64,000 nucleotides of DNA from Pyrrhosoma nymphula (Eukaryota; Arthropoda; Insecta; Odonata; Coenagrionidae), in contig OY754332.1 in assembly GCA_963573305.1 (NCBI GenBank), positions 143,213,977 to 143,277,976 on the forward strand, given 5' to 3'. This document shows, one piece after another, positions 1 to 11,795 of the stretch (position 1 is the stretch's first letter; each line of letters opens with the position of its first letter). The position numbers and the translations under genes were made by a program. The notes under the pieces are model-generated. The model searched no databases, had not been told where the DNA came from, and saw nothing but the letters and a program-made list of their open reading frames with translations.

Positions 1-536
1 AAAATTCTCATGAAAGGAAGAACTTCTATATTTTGAATGCTTCTCTTATAGAAATATATTTCTTTGTGCCATCTATAACTTCATTTGTACTGAGGAAAAT
101 ATTCAATTCCCTCTTCATACAAACAGCAAGCAAACCCTATTGACGGGAGTTGGATTCTTCATGTGATATTACGTCAAAAAACACCTAATACCGTGAGATA
201 TCCACAGAAAAAATTCAGATGGAAGAAAGATATATTCTTAGTCGAATGCCCCTTAAAAAATGACTTCCGATCATTGGACCGTCCCAGGGGCCATGAAAGT
301 GAAAGGAGGACGCAGTGTGCCATATGAACACGCTCCGTAGATAAAGGTTAATCGGTGACATCATATCATCAATACTACATAGTTGAACACAAGAAAGTGG
401 GTCACCAAAAAACCTCTTGATGGATAACAAGGGAGACAGGGTTCATTCCAAGTAACGTATTTGTAAAATGCACCAGTTTATGCATTTCTTACTTGGCGAC
501 TACCCATCGTCAGTGGGTTTAAGTGGAGTGACCGCA
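1..536. other. Intron sequence, nothing recognised
   Basis: This stretch lies upstream of the first visible makorin exon and is presumably intronic. It is AT-rich. The short open frames have no recognisable domain and no codon bias. I see no RNA gene, terminal repeat or splice-flanked coding segment in it. Confidence 0.5.
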
Positions 537-830
537 AAAAGTTTGCAAAACGTTTTAAGTAAAAGTTTTAAAAAATGTTTCTAGAATTTGAAGTTTGTAT
601 TTATTTTATCCCAATTGCAAAAAATAGCTTTTAAAGTTACTTTTGAAAAGTTTCTTTAAAGCAACTGAAAAAGTAACTTTAAATGTAAAAGTTAGTTTTT
701 TTAAATTTAATCTTAATCGGTTACTTTTTCAGAAAAGTAACTATTAACTGTAACTAATTACTTTTTACAGAGATTAACTTTAATCAGTTAATTTTTTTGG
801 TAACTTTCTCAACTATGATAATTCTTCTAT
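537..830. repeat. AT-rich tract of reiterated AGTTACTTT/AAAGTAACT motifs
   Basis: The tract alternates short direct and inverted versions of AAAGTTACTTTT and AGTAACTTTAA with poly-T runs. Such stuttering self-complementary ends are typical of degenerate hAT-type MITEs, but no clean terminal repeat or target duplication is visible. Assignment to a family is therefore inference. Confidence 0.4.
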
Positions 831-1080
831 AACACTACATTTCCATTGCTTTCAATCTCTCTTTTGCTCTGCAGCTGTTACTGTCCAGGATTCACTGGTA
901 CATAAGATCATGCTCCAAATATGTGTTAACAAAGTGCTTTATATGCCTTCCATGGGTTCATCTGCTCAAAATATTTCTCTTACTTTTATCATCGTTAGCC
1001 ATCCTGCTTCTTGATTTCTTCCACAAATCTTAACCGTGGTTATCCTAACATAAATCTTTCTATAATTTTCAGCAAAAATT
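830..1080 (-). pseudogene. Non-LTR retrotransposon reverse-transcriptase remnant
   Basis: The complement reads, with interruptions, SWTVTAAEQKR then KAMEM, a stop and CYRRII. This resembles the thumb-region signature of LINE reverse transcriptases (xxGSETWTLT...RLEAFEMWCYRRML). Upstream on the same strand the frame is broken by several stops and at least one shift. No ends or poly(A) tail were found. It is a short decayed fragment with no function. Confidence 0.4.
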
Positions 1081-1951
1081 ATGTAAAAAGACAGAATAAA
1101 TATTTTTTAATGTTTCACCCATTTTCTCTTTAAGTTACCTAAGTCTAAGTCGTGAATAGCTGGAATTTTGTGAACATTATTCTGAAGAGGGGAGATATCA
1201 ATGGGGTAAAATAATAAATTTGATTATATGGTTGAGCCACCATGAATACTCATTTCTTTTGGCATTTGCACCAAGCCAACACCTTTACTTGAGGTGAGCA
1301 TCTATCACTTATGCCGTGGAGGATGCCATGATATGTAAATGGAAATAGCATAGCAACTTTTTCATTTTTCCTGCCCCAAAATACCATTGTCACAGCTTTT
1401 GCTACCTCTGAAGCAAAACGTGATGAACTTCAATTTTCCCTTGAAAAATAGTGTGGAAGTCATGAATGATTGAAAAATCTCATGCCACCAGTATAATCAA
1501 GGTTTTTTGGTGTCACCATGTGGAAACTAATGATATTATTTTTTAGCTAAAAGGTTTCACATATGATAATATTAACTACTCATTATTGGCCAATTGTATG
1601 TTGTATTCAAGGTACAAGTTGAATTCTGGCTACTTGTTTATTTGTTGGTTTAATGCAAAATTTGGTGGATCACCCCAGTGAGGATTTTCAGGTCAGGGAG
1701 GGTATATCAAAAATTCGCCTTTCATTCCTGCTATGAAAGATTTCCATGTAGCTATGACTGAGACCGTCAACGATAATGTTAACTCATTTAATTCAGTGTA
1801 TAATTGTACTTAATGCAGATGTAGTTAATATTGTAGTGTAGATGTAGTGTATTAAATTCATGTGATGTATTACAAAATCCTTGTGAGCTGAACTATGCAT
1901 GTCTAATTGCAGTTTTGTAGATTTAAAATGTAACCCTTCGCTTCTATTCAG
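1081..1951. other. Intron, no feature recognised
   Basis: This is AT-rich intron sequence leading into the acceptor at 1950-1951 (CTTCTATTCAG). No gene, terminal repeat or tRNA-like segment is apparent. The preceding makorin exon, which must end with two bases of a codon inside a C3H finger, was not found here and should lie upstream of the window. Confidence 0.5.
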
Positions 1952-2110
1952 ATTCCTGCACGTGGAAAATCCTCCCAGAGGACCGCAAAATGGCTCTGTT
2001 GACCTCAGTAAGACTGGAAAGGGTGAGAATGCTGGCCATTCTAAGCGCAAGGTCAAGAATCCTGCTGCAACCACATCCCCCAAAGAAGAGAAAGAAAGTG
2101 AGAAGAAGAG
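1952..2110 (+). CDS. Mkrn1: Makorin E3 ligase, first visible exon (end of a C3H finger plus linker)
   Basis: The exon is bounded by acceptor CTTCTATTCAG and donor AG|GTAAAG. It starts with the last base of a codon and ends with two bases (AG) that join the T of the next exon, so the frame carries through. The peptide starts (R)FLHVENPP. If the split codon gives Arg after a Cys, C-R-F-L-H would complete a CX3H zinc-finger end, as expected for the N-terminal C3H fingers of makorins; this is inference because the upstream exon is absent. The rest is a low-complexity Lys/Glu-rich linker (KEEKESEKKS), a region known to be poorly conserved between the N-terminal fingers and the WVNA motif. Makorins are RING-type E3 ubiquitin ligases that bind RNA through their C3H fingers. 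Confidence 0.8.
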
Positions 2111-2159
2111 GTAAAGTCACAGAGTTTTTCAAAAGTCATATCCGTAGTTTTTCCATGCA
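2111..2159. other. Start of a 4.6-kb makorin intron
   Basis: The donor GTAAAG opens an intron running to 6683. It is filled by the SINE, Penelope-like and Tigger elements listed separately. Confidence 0.7.
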
Positions 2160-2515
2160 TGGTGGTGAGTGATTGGGTTGGTGTGGAGGCTGGAGTACTG
2201 GCCTCCCATCCCATGGGCCCAGTTTCAAATCCCAGCAGTGGTGGAAAATTGTCAATGGAGTCTCAATCCTACTTCATCTTGGGTAGGGTGCTAGGTGTAG
2301 AGCACTTCAAGTTCAGTGCTCTGTCCGTCTGATGGGATGTTAAACTATGGTTGCATTAGCAGTTTTCCTGAAGTGTAGGCTGATGCTGAGGCCAGGTTTA
2401 TCTTCGCCTGTCTTCCTTTCCCCAAATATCCATACCAACCTACACCTTTTGTCAATTGCACAAATGACCTCGGGTGTCGGTTGCCTCCACAAATATCCTA
2501 CCAACCAACCTTGAA
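2160..2515 (+). mobile_element. tRNA-derived SINE
   Basis: The head has a box A-like GGTTGGTGTGGAGGC and a box B-like AGTTTCAAATCCC about 40 bp apart. A body follows with the phrase GATGGGATGTTAAAC, reminiscent of the conserved GGGACGTTAAAC core found in many invertebrate SINEs. The tail is pyrimidine-rich with two related TATCC.TACCAACC segments. No target duplication was identified, so the exact ends are uncertain. Confidence 0.6.
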
Positions 2516-3530
2516 CATAATCACAATGTCTTTCTCACTAATTGAGAACTTCATGGACATTGCTTTATAACCATCCTGGCCGACCTATTGTTTCTTCCTG
2601 CAATTCCCCAACCGAGAGAATCTAGGCTTTTGTCGATTACCATCTCTAACCACTGGTACACGTCTTACCATCCTACGTGAAAGATACTTACCATTTCCTA
2701 AAATTCATTCGTTCAACCTCCCTCCCTCTGTACACCCAAATCACAATGGGAACGATGCATGTCACCTCCCTTTACGCCAGCATTCCTCACCCTGTAGGTC
2801 TGGCTTCCCTCAGTTTTTTCTTTCCAAACACCCCAACCTGCTTTTATCCCTAGCACTAATTTTCTTGTGGTTCTCACGAATATCATCCTCACCCACAATT
2901 CCTTCTCTTTCAATAAAAAATTCTCAATACCTCTTCCTCGGTCCTCTTCACCTCCACGATTTCCAACTCCCAAATCACCTTACTTGGCATCAACATCTCC
3001 TTATCAGGCTTGAAATTCCACACCCCTGTTCACATCAAACCTACTAACAAGCAGAAATACCTTCACTTCAGCAGCTGACACCCCTCCCATATCAAATGCC
3101 CCCTTCCCTACTCCCTATCTATCCATTGCCACCGCATTTGCAACAACCCAGATTCCCTCGATAAATTTACTCACCAACCTTCACCACTCCCTCCTCAAGT
3201 GTGGTTACCCAGAATCCCTCCCTGATCAAAAAATTTAGGAAAATTCTTACTCCACCCAACGTCCTCAGATCACCAAAGACTCTCATGTCCTCTTGGTTTG
3301 CACCACCTATTTCCCAGGTGTACAGTCCCTTAATTCCATTTTGAAAGACCTAAATCCCATCCTTAAAAACCACGCCTCCACAGCCAGCATTTTGTCTAAG
3401 CCTCCCTCAATCACCTATGGGCATCCTGCCGACTTATCTGATATTTTCAAATCCACCAAATCCTCTCACCAAAACCCCTGCTGTTTCCAGACCCACATCC
3501 CCTCGTCCTATAATTGTGCTAGATGCCAAC
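2516..3530 (+). pseudogene. Penelope-like retroelement ORF, 5' part (degenerate)
   Basis: From about 3190 the + strand reads, across shifts, KCGYPESL, then VLLVCTTYFPGVQSLNSILK and ILSKPPSITYGHPADLSDIF. This is the connecting region between reverse transcriptase and the GIY-YIG domain in Penelope-like proteins (TTYFPGVQSLN, then a P.I.Y..P..L block). The part before 3150 is pyrimidine-rich and not clearly alignable. The frame stops where a Tigger-type element has inserted at 3531/3532 and resumes beyond it at about 5280. The element is dead. Confidence 0.55.
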
Positions 3531-3532
3531 TA

Positions 3533-5277
3533 CAGTAAAACCTCTCTTTTACACTTTTGACGGGGATGAAGGAAAAAAGAGTAAATCGCGGGAAAATGTA
3601 AATCGAGGGTAATCGTAATTTGTAGGAAATAGAAGCAAAATCATAGCCTAATGTTAAATAATTTTATTTAAATTAACAGGTGATGTTTAATATTTGATGG
3701 GTCACCAAATAGACATAAATAAATTAATAAACAAAAGTTAACAAAAAATAAACTTATTCTCATATTTTAACTGAACTTGATTTGAGGTGGTGTCTACCTA
3801 CATATATTTATCTTTGCATCAAGGGCATAAATTTTTTCTTCAACAATAGTCTATGTCATCCATGCCTTTGTGTTGGCTCATAGGTTGTAGCCAAGGTCTA
3901 TCTTAATATTTTTAAAGCAACGTGGATTTTTGGACTTTTCAAAAACAAAGGGCTTCAGTCTCTCACTGCCATCTGGATTAGCTCCTGATAAAACAGTAAG
4001 GCGACCTTTGCTGAGCTTGGCCCCATGACAAGGGTCCCCTTTGAAGTCTATAGGGTCTTGTGTGGCATTATTTAAAAAAAAGACCTGTCTCGTCCACATA
4101 AAAAATGTCTTTAAGCGTATAGGCATAGCCATCAACATAATTATGCAAAGTTGTGCACTTCCAGTGAGAAACTGTTTCAGGATCAATGTAGAGTACCTAC
4201 ATACTGTTAGATTCACCAAAAATTATTTTATAGACAATATTTATATCGACTTTTGAAACGGTGTAAACATCCATTTGATTCTTTGAAGACATCAGTGCGC
4301 CGAGCGCCTCTAGCAGTGGTTATGCGGCCTTATTTCGGGGGAAGATTTAAACAATGTCTTCAATATTTCTTCAAGTTCATCGTACTTGGAGTATTTAATG
4401 TAATTACGCCTTTTACCAATAGGGCCGCAGTCCTTAGCTCTTTTCTCTATACATTTACGGGTTTTTACAGTTGTGTTCCACGTTGAACCTGGTATATCAC
4501 GTTCTTCGGTCAGGGACACGCGAGTGCCCGTATTAGAGTCAATTCTCTTTGCAAAATGTTGATTTTTTCTTCCAATGATAACGATTATCTCGCACGCTTG
4601 TTTGCCATTTTAAAATACGTTTCCTCACGATTGCCGTAAGTAATTGCACATTAAATAAAACTAAAGGTGAAGTAACTAAAAACCTAAAAACACAAGATGA
4701 ATGGCATTAGTGCGGGAGTTACGAGAAATAAGAAAAAGATCGCTGCGAAGTATGAGAACAAGAGTTAACATACATTTTAACTTTTCGCCACAATGACAGC
4801 AATAGTTGGCCAAATAATATCTAATTAAATATATTTATGACATCCGCTACAATTTAAATGTACTGTTTAAACAGCTAGTACGGCCAGGGAAGATAATTCT
4901 ATAATTCTTAGTACCAATTCGAGAATCCCGATCGCAAGCATTACAATATCCGGCATAAATACTTTTGAGCAATGCTATCGATGTAATGTGCTACCATCAA
5001 ACAAATAATTGTGTTTTTAAAGAAAACCAAATAAATCAGCATTCATTCGTCATGTTTAAGCATGTATTTTATCCACATCACGCTCGAAGGGCCGCCAGTT
5101 GAAGTGCGCCAGCCGCCATCTTTCTTGCCTTCTAATGTCGTAAATGGCGGGTTTTGAAAGTGTAAATAGCGGGATGAAAATACATTATAATGATGCAAAC
5201 ATTTTTGGGACCGGGAGAAAATGTTGTAAATCACGGGAAAACGTAAATTCCGGGGACGTAAAAGCGGGGTTTTACTG
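3533..5277 (-). mobile_element. Tigger/pogo DNA transposon (copy 1), inserted in the Penelope-like element
   Basis: The ends are inverted CAGTAAAACC...GGTTTTACTG flanked by TA on both sides, the pogo/Tigger arrangement. Subterminal ACGTAAA/GTAAATC repeats and a GGGACCGGG motif lie inside the right end. Removing the element and one TA brings the two Penelope halves together. The transposase remnant on the complement is listed separately. Length is 1745 bp. Confidence 0.85.
3878..4600 (-). pseudogene. Tigger transposase remnant (HTH and DDE parts)
   Basis: The upstream part (about 4310-4519 on the complement) reads KYSKYDELEEILKTLFK, resembling the CENP-B-type second helix-turn-helix of Tigger proteins. 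The downstream part (3878-4219) has a DETG-like region, FKGDPCHGAKLSKGRLTVL and KSKNPRCFKNI, which is the diagnostic Tigger DDE block. The segments are in different frames and the C-terminus is lost, so the gene is inactive. Transposase strand is opposite to the host makorin gene. Confidence 0.8.
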
Positions 5278-5279
5278 TA

Positions 5280-5705
5280 TGTTGTATCTTTACCTAACCC
5301 CCTCCTCCCAACGTCTCCATCACTTCTCTCCTTAACCCTCCTCTTGCATCACCAGTAATGTGGTCTACCACCTGCAATGTTAACTCTGCCCAGCTTTTTA
5401 TTGGCAAATCCTCTACTCCGCTCAGCATACGCATCAATAATCACCGCTCTAATTGTAAGAATCCTTCCCATTGCGATACACTCCTTGCTCCACAAAAAAT
5501 CCTTCAACCACTGCTACATTGTTTCAATTCTTTTTACTCTCCCCCAACTGTTTCCTCACTTGAACTTAGTCTTCAATCGGTGGAATTATCTTGCATTTGG
5601 TTTAACAAAGCCTTGCATACTTCGGGCATCAATGTATTTCATTAAACTCCCTCCCCTCCAATTTTTCCCCTTTCCCTTCCTGCCCCTCCCTTCCTTTCTT
5701 CTCCC
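5280..5705 (+). pseudogene. Penelope-like GIY-YIG endonuclease remnant (3' half)
   Basis: The + strand reads NVVYHLQC, a stop, LCPAFYW then PLSIRINNHRSNCKNP. This matches the GIY-YIG fold of Penelope-like elements (V-V-Y...C.LCPA.YIG.T...LS.RIN.HR). The internal stop and several shifts make it non-functional. It continues the fragment that ends at 3530. Confidence 0.65.
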
Positions 5706-5710
5706 CTAAA

Positions 5711-6683
5711 CCATCCCTTCATTCATAAATTCTCTCTTGTTCGGAAGAAGGTGGTTGTGCTGCCAAAGATTCAAAAAAATTGATGAGTGAATTTCTTTTT
5801 CTTTGTCTCTGTGCTGTAACATATCGCGCAGTAAATAACGTAACAATAGGTAGTTAGGGCGAAAATACACAATACAAGGCAAGAAGAGATCGTAACTAGT
5901 GACGCGGGGAGAGTAATATAGACGCGGGGAGTTAAGAGTCAAAAAAATAGGTCAGCGGAGATAATTGGGAGAGTAAAGACCTTAAGGACGCGAAGTGGGG
6001 AAAAAGTTCGAAAGTCGGAGAATAAAAACGGCAGGGAGCGGATATCAAGCGGCGTAGAGGTGACGAAAGAGAAACCAGAGAAATAACTAAAGAGGCCAGG
6101 AAGGAATCGGGAAAGAAACCCAAGATAGAAACCGGACAGCCCAGAATTCTGGAAACGAGGAAGACCGTGAAAGCATATCCGCCGCCACATAAGAGAGACG
6201 AGAAGCCCCAGCGTCCGATAAGTCTAACTATAAGAATAACAAAGTCACAAAAAGAACAATTACCTCCATGTATAAAAGTACTACTATCTAAATAACGTAA
6301 ATGTGTAAAAAGGAATTGGAGCATATAAGAGTAATAGTGTGAATTGGATCCAATATTTTTAAAGGCTCTAAATACTGATGCTGTCATAACCAAGTCAAAT
6401 ATTTTATTAAAACAAAGTATTATACTATGTAATTGATTGAGGGAAGTGTTTTATTTAATATGTTGATTTTTATTTAATATGTTGATTAATGTTAATCGTT
6501 AATCCCTTTATCAAGGAGGTAAGGTTTAAGTGTTTTGGTAGTTGCGGTTGTTTATCGAAGTTTTTTTTTATAGGAAAATAACCGGGTGAGGTTACAGTGT
6601 ATTTTGCTTGTTATATTTGTGTGTGCAAACATTTCAATTTGATAATCTCCCTCATTATTCACCTAATTTTATCTTCTTTTCAG
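5711..6683. other. Intron; purine-rich segment of unknown nature
   Basis: The + strand is purine-rich between about 5890 and 6200, and its complement contains a 153-codon open frame (5932-6393) that is Ser/Leu/Phe-rich and matches nothing I recognise. The openness is likely a by-product of skewed composition. From 6400 the sequence is ordinary AT-rich intron ending in the acceptor ATCTTCTTTTCAG. Confidence 0.4.
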
Positions 6684-6754
6684 TAGCTGCAGGAATGATG
6701 ACTGGGTAAATGCACCAGAATTTTACCCCTCAGCAGATTGGGGATATTCCAAGG
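6684..6754 (+). CDS. Mkrn1: Makorin E3 ligase, second visible exon (WVNA motif)
   Basis: This 71-bp exon lies between acceptor TTCTTTTCAG and donor AAGG|GTAGGT. It begins with one base that completes Ser with the previous exon's AG and ends with one base (G) that pairs with CC of the next exon to give Ala. The peptide SCRNDDWVNAPEFYPSADW contains W-V-N-A-x-E-F-x-P, the short conserved linker block of vertebrate makorin-1 (WVNAIEFVPGQPY). Such a small exon would be missed by ORF length filters; matching phase on both sides and the motif make it convincing. Confidence 0.88.
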
Positions 6755-9700
6755 GTAGGTGATAGTCCTGAATCGTTGGACTCTTGTCAAATTGTTTGGT
6801 GATGCTTCTGTCAGCCATAGTCCCTAATAATAATATAATAATTAACTCAAGCACAAAAAACTGTACATGATCTTTTACAACTTTGGGAGTTAGGTACCCT
6901 ACATGATTTGTTGGGATGCAAGTAGATAAATTTCATGAAAGAAAACATGTCATGCATTATGAAAGTTCCACCTTTTCCTCCTGCTTTTTGGTAATGTGTC
7001 AGCAGATGCACCCCATCCAATCAATCCCTATTCCTTTTCTACCTCCCCATGTGCAACTCAGTGATTTTCAGTTGTATGTTCAATCATAATCTGATTCTAA
7101 AGTGTCAGATTAATCATTTACCTTTTGGCCTGTGAAAATTTGAGGTACTGTATTTCTCCTACTATCTCCCCCTTTTTGCCCTTCATATGGATGATAAGAG
7201 GTTAGAGGGAGGTGCTATATTCATGCTTGATTACTTAGGGATCCTAAACATCAGTGCCAGTGTAAGTAAAGGCATTACCCACTTATAATTATCCTTTTCA
7301 CTGATCATCCAATTCTATTTCTCATAATTTGGTGACACATATCCTGCAATAGTTTAAGTCAGTGGTTTCGAACCTGTGGCATGAGTATCCTGAGTGGTCC
7401 TTACTTGGTGGTTTAGGAATAGTTGAATTTTGAAAGGAAGGAAGGAGTAGTTTAGGAACTTTGAAAAAAGTTGAATTTTGGCTGAAGTAAGTTTATAGTA
7501 GTAGTAAGAATGCATAAATGACAAAAACTTTCAGCCAACGACAATCAAGAGTGGATGGGAACAGCTAGCAAAAGTCATTATTTACATGCAGTAGGATTTA
7601 CATTTTATATTCCTTTACATAATACAATACTTTTATAGCTAATAGGGCTGATTGAACTACTTCATACAATTTCAATTACTGATTTAACTTGAATTTATCT
7701 ATTTTGAGAGATAATGCCAATTGGAATATGATTGTAGTTACAAGGATGGTAAAATTTTGCAACAACATAGCAGTGATGTAAAGAATTTGATATGTGTAAT
7801 TAGGTTATTTCTCAGCTCCTTACCTAATCTAAGCTTGAATGTGTAAATTTGTTAAACTTAACTTCCATTGTAATCAGTTCACATTTGTGACCCCAGTGGA
7901 TGGTATCGATCAAGTATTAATAAACTCAGTAAAAAGCTTATAGTTATCTCGCTAAAGCTTCTGTGCAACATGCAGTAGATGGTGTAAATCATGCAGTGGC
8001 TGAAAATTATGATGTAGAGAAAAAATCTGTTAGACTGTGGTAAACGCTGCCATTGTGCATCCAGAAAGCCTGTACACCACTGGAAGCAACTAGGAGTTAT
8101 AACAATGGTGGATTTACTGTAATAAAAGAGTGAGTAGTCAGCCGCTTGCACAGAATGAGAGTGGAGTCTTTTGCTGTGTCAGACAGCATGTGGATCCATC
8201 TAGTGATTGTTAAATTTTTCTATTGTGCATTCCATGTTTTCACTTTACCATGGTGCTTATGGACAACAGTGTTGCTAGATCTACGTCACTCTTTCACTCT
8301 CCCTCTCTCCCCCCTCTCCTTTAGTCGATGGCTCTTGTGCTGCCATTAGCAGCCGTAGCCATGGGTATCGACTCACTATCTATGTAGAAATATTGAATAA
8401 TATTCAATATTTTATATTTATAGAGAGTGTTATCATTGAGATGAATCATACAGTTTCATCATAAATTTCAACAGCTTTTGAACACCTATCATTTCCAAAC
8501 AGCCACACAAAAAGAACTCCAGTCAGTGGCTGGTGTGACCATATGGATATGCGAAGTTCGACTGCTTGTAACTACTGAAATTTTTGCTAACGAGTCATGA
8601 AGTGTTCATGAGTTAGGTGACGTTCTCTATATTGTTCTACAAATCCATGTTTTCATTTCATAGGCTTGCATCTGATAATATATGGTGCTAGGGGCACTTT
8701 TATACCTATTTTAGAGTCCATAAAACTTCAATGCTTGCTGCAAGTAACATTTCTTTCTGTGGGCACTAGTGTTTGATTATATCTTCCTTGGTTATTTGTT
8801 ATTCACGCTGTGAAAGAATGCATAATTTTTAGTGGTTAGGGTGTAGTCTTAAATTATTATAAACTGTGAAAGAAGTGAGACCTTCAACCTGAGACTGCTT
8901 TGTTTACATCTGATCAGGCTAAGCTTCCTTGACTCACGACAGTGAAGGAGATCTGCGATTGTGCCCCCTGATGCTAAGAACAGGTCTGTCTATTAAAGAA
9001 AGAAAAAATATTCTCTAAGGCAGAAGGTTTTAGGGTGACGTTATGCAAAACCCCGACCTCCCTTGGTCCCTCGAACGCCATGCCTGCTCATGTACATGTC
9101 AATACGCATAATGCATTTCTTCAAATGACCGTTACTTTCCCATCAAAAAATTGTTGGATGAACTTATATCAGGGTATAATTCTGTCTCACGTCCCTGCCG
9201 CATGTATTTCCTTTTCAAGAGTGATTTACACGTTCATTATTGTTGAGTTCTCTGAGTTGTTGAACTTGAGCGAGAAATTGTGATGTAGTTTGCCCATCTT
9301 AGAGTCACCACATACAGAGGTCCTTATCTCCGGACCATCAGATGACTCATCGGCAGGCAAGATGGGTCCTGGATAAGAAAACTTGTGGAAGAATAGCGAA
9401 GAATTGGTGCGTCAGCACATCCGTCTTTGACCTCTCAGAAGGGAAGGCACAATGAATCGGGGGACGACTGCGTCTTTCAGAGGTGAGAGGGAATAAGCTC
9501 TGAATAGTGAGAGAATCTCCTACGGTGCGACGAGTGTGCTTCCAAATAAAAAAATTAAGTTAACCCTTTAAGAGTGAAGAATATATGACAGAATAATATA
9601 TGTCTATACTAACGTAAAACAGAACCGCGTGAAATACATCCAAAAAGTTTTGTTCACATCACGCGATAAAGTTTAGTCAAAGAGATGCAAACTAATAAAA

Positions 9701-11167
9701 TTTTCTATCTTGCTTTCGAGAAAAACACTGAATTCCTATTGTATTTCGTACTTTACTATTTTAATCCTCAAGTAGCAGTCCCATGGCCTGCCCCTGAAAT
9801 GAAACTAAATGCCTTATACAGGGAAAACCCTTTGAGTGACCACTCCAACGATCACTTGCAGTGCCGACGGGTCGTCTCCAATGTCACTAAAGTTTGGAAA
9901 GCCCTATCTCTATCACTTCTTATCCAAATGCAACAGGGTTTTCACTAAAAACAAATTCGATGCTTGCCGAACATTTCTTTCGCTGCATGCGCCATGGTAT
10001 CTCCATTAGGAAAACTTTTTCTCACTAGCTGACCTTTACCTTTCCTTATCCATTGAAATATTCATAGTCCTTGTGAGTGTCTTTTTATGTATTTCTCTTG
10101 TTTAGTCACCTAAGTGACGAAGTATTTTATATGTTCATACTCATGAAAATTGCATACATATTTGGCAATGCTGTTCTTGAGTTGCCATATGCTAATGAGT
10201 GGGAAAGATAAAGCCATAATAAATAGCCCATAGTAAAGTGATAACATGGAATGCACCATAGTATACCCTAAAAGTGACAGAATAATTTAGATTTTTCTTC
10301 TAATGGTGTAAAAACTGTTAACCCCATTGGAAAAATGCATGCAAGTTTTGCTCTGCTGTTAAGAATCTTTTTTCCAAAACAGGCTTCAGCAATTAGGTGG
10401 GGCTCTATATTTAGAGAAATGTTGCATTAAATTCATTTAATTGGAATACCCAGGGTTGATAGAGACGTACAGAAAAGTCATGGAAATTGAAAACGGGCCT
10501 GGAAAGCCTGAAAAGTCATCAACAATGAGAGATTAGCTTGGGAATTTGCTTTTCTGAGTCAAAATATGATATTTTTTTCAATAAGTGAGGGGTGCAATTT
10601 TAGGCTCGTGTGTGTTGGTGTGTGGGCATGAGGGTTTTTAGTACCTTGCCTATTGTGGTGGAGCTGTTATTTGATGTTTAGCAATTAATTCGGTGTTCCC
10701 TTGAGTACGGCAAGATTGAGAGCGTTTCAAACGCATGCAAGGTGTCCTAATGTGCCTCCGTTTGGTGGGAATAACACTCATGGGTAGGGAAGCGGCTGGT
10801 AATCCATCTCTGACTGGGACGGTGAGTCCACCACCTTACTGTGTTTGTATTCCCCTCAATTTTGGTGGATGAGACCTAAGAATAAAATGCCATCAGTAGG
10901 GAAGCTGATTCTCCCCCGGAGCAATAGTGGTGGCACTCCCAATTTGTTGGGAAATTTTATTCCCTTATAGTAGGTGCATTAATTTGTTTTGTTTCTATTC
11001 TTGCTCCTTCTTTAAAATACTCACTGACTAAAGAGCTGATATTTTCACCAGGGAATTTGAAAATTTAGACCTGGAAAACGTGGTAAAGTCGTGGAATGTC
11101 ATAATCTTCCATCGGTAGTAAGCCTGATACCATAAAATAAGGATAAAACCCTGTAACTTTAATGTGC
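6755..11167. other. Intron, mostly unrecognised unique-looking sequence
   Basis: AT-rich intron. I found no terminal inverted repeats, RNA genes or transposase fragments. An imperfect AT palindrome sits at 8390-8412 (AATATTGAATA/TATTCAATATT). A GC-richer stretch at 9280-9540 holds no readable domain. Short open frames (for example 9685-9948 and 8146-8349) lack family resemblance. Confidence 0.45.
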
Positions 11168-11450
11168 ATTACCTGCTATGGAGGAATATTTGAAATTCAC
11201 TGTATAACAAAACATTGTTTGGTCTGGCAATAGAGCCCAGATCCTCAACTTTTGCACTCTGTGCTTTAACTAATTGAACTACCTGGGTGTCCTCCTCCAT
11301 GAGTTTTGTTGAGGCTTTAAAGGAACAAGGTGTTCTTGCAAGGTACCATGCAAATGATATCGCTAAACCCATATTCATGCGCATGGCACCACAGTTCTCG
11401 AGGGTAGAGCCCATTCCTAACACATGGGTGTTTACCTACCCGTGGGTCTA
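11168..11450 (-). mobile_element. tRNA-derived SINE-like element (reverse orientation)
   Basis: On the complement a box A-like TAGTTCAATTAGTTAAAGCA is followed about 30 bp later by GAGGATCTGGGCTCTATTGCC, a decayed box B. The layout (AGAGTGCAAAAGTTGAGGATCTGGG) is that of a tRNA-headed SINE and resembles the element at 45420-45650. Ends are uncertain. Confidence 0.4.
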
Positions 11451-11580
11451 TGGCATGTGATTTCAGTTATTCAACTTTATGAGATTGTGCAGGCTTGTAC
11501 TGAAGAATTATAGTTTCTTATGAAAAAAATGTTACATTTTCATGTGTTACCCCTTTCTTTATTTTTTCTTTAATTTCCAG

Positions 11581-11795
11581 CCCCAAAAACATATGCTCAG
11601 GCTGTGGCTGTGAGCTCACTGAACAAAGATCCTGGGGAGGGTGAGAAGACTGCTCAACTTTGTCCTTATGAAAAGCAGGAAGAAGACTGCAAATATGGTT
11701 TATACTGTCCCTTTACCCATCGGGTTCTTTGTGATATCTGCAACTTATTCTGCCTCGATCCATCTGATGAAAGTGAAAGGAAGAAACATATTAGT
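11581..11795 (+). CDS. Mkrn1: Makorin E3 ligase, third visible exon (C3H finger and Cys-His motif)
   Basis: Acceptor TTTAATTTCCAG and donor AGT|GTGAGT bound 215 bp: two bases complete Ala with the previous exon, then 71 codons, phase 0 at the end. The peptide has a C3H zinc finger with spacing C-X8-C-X5-C-X3-H (from CPYEKQ to PFTH). The makorin-specific Cys-His region then begins with CDICNLFCLDPSDESERKKH. In the family this finger-plus-Cys-His block directly precedes the RING and contributes to RNA binding. The N-terminal part (APKTYAQAVAVSSLNKDPG) is linker. Matches to vertebrate MKRN1 are obvious at every Cys/His. Confidence 0.93.

Noticed and set aside
1990..2172. Alternative open frames over the first visible makorin exon
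   Set aside because: Only the 1952-2110 frame keeps phase with the next exon; the others are shadows that run through the donor site.
5932..6393. 153-codon open frame on the complement
   Set aside because: It is Ser/Leu/Phe-rich, lies opposite a purine-rich stretch and has no recognisable motif or splice context; probably open by composition.
8390..8412. Short AT palindrome as a regulatory site or MITE
   Set aside because: Simple AT-rich palindromes are common in such introns and nothing flanks it to support a function.
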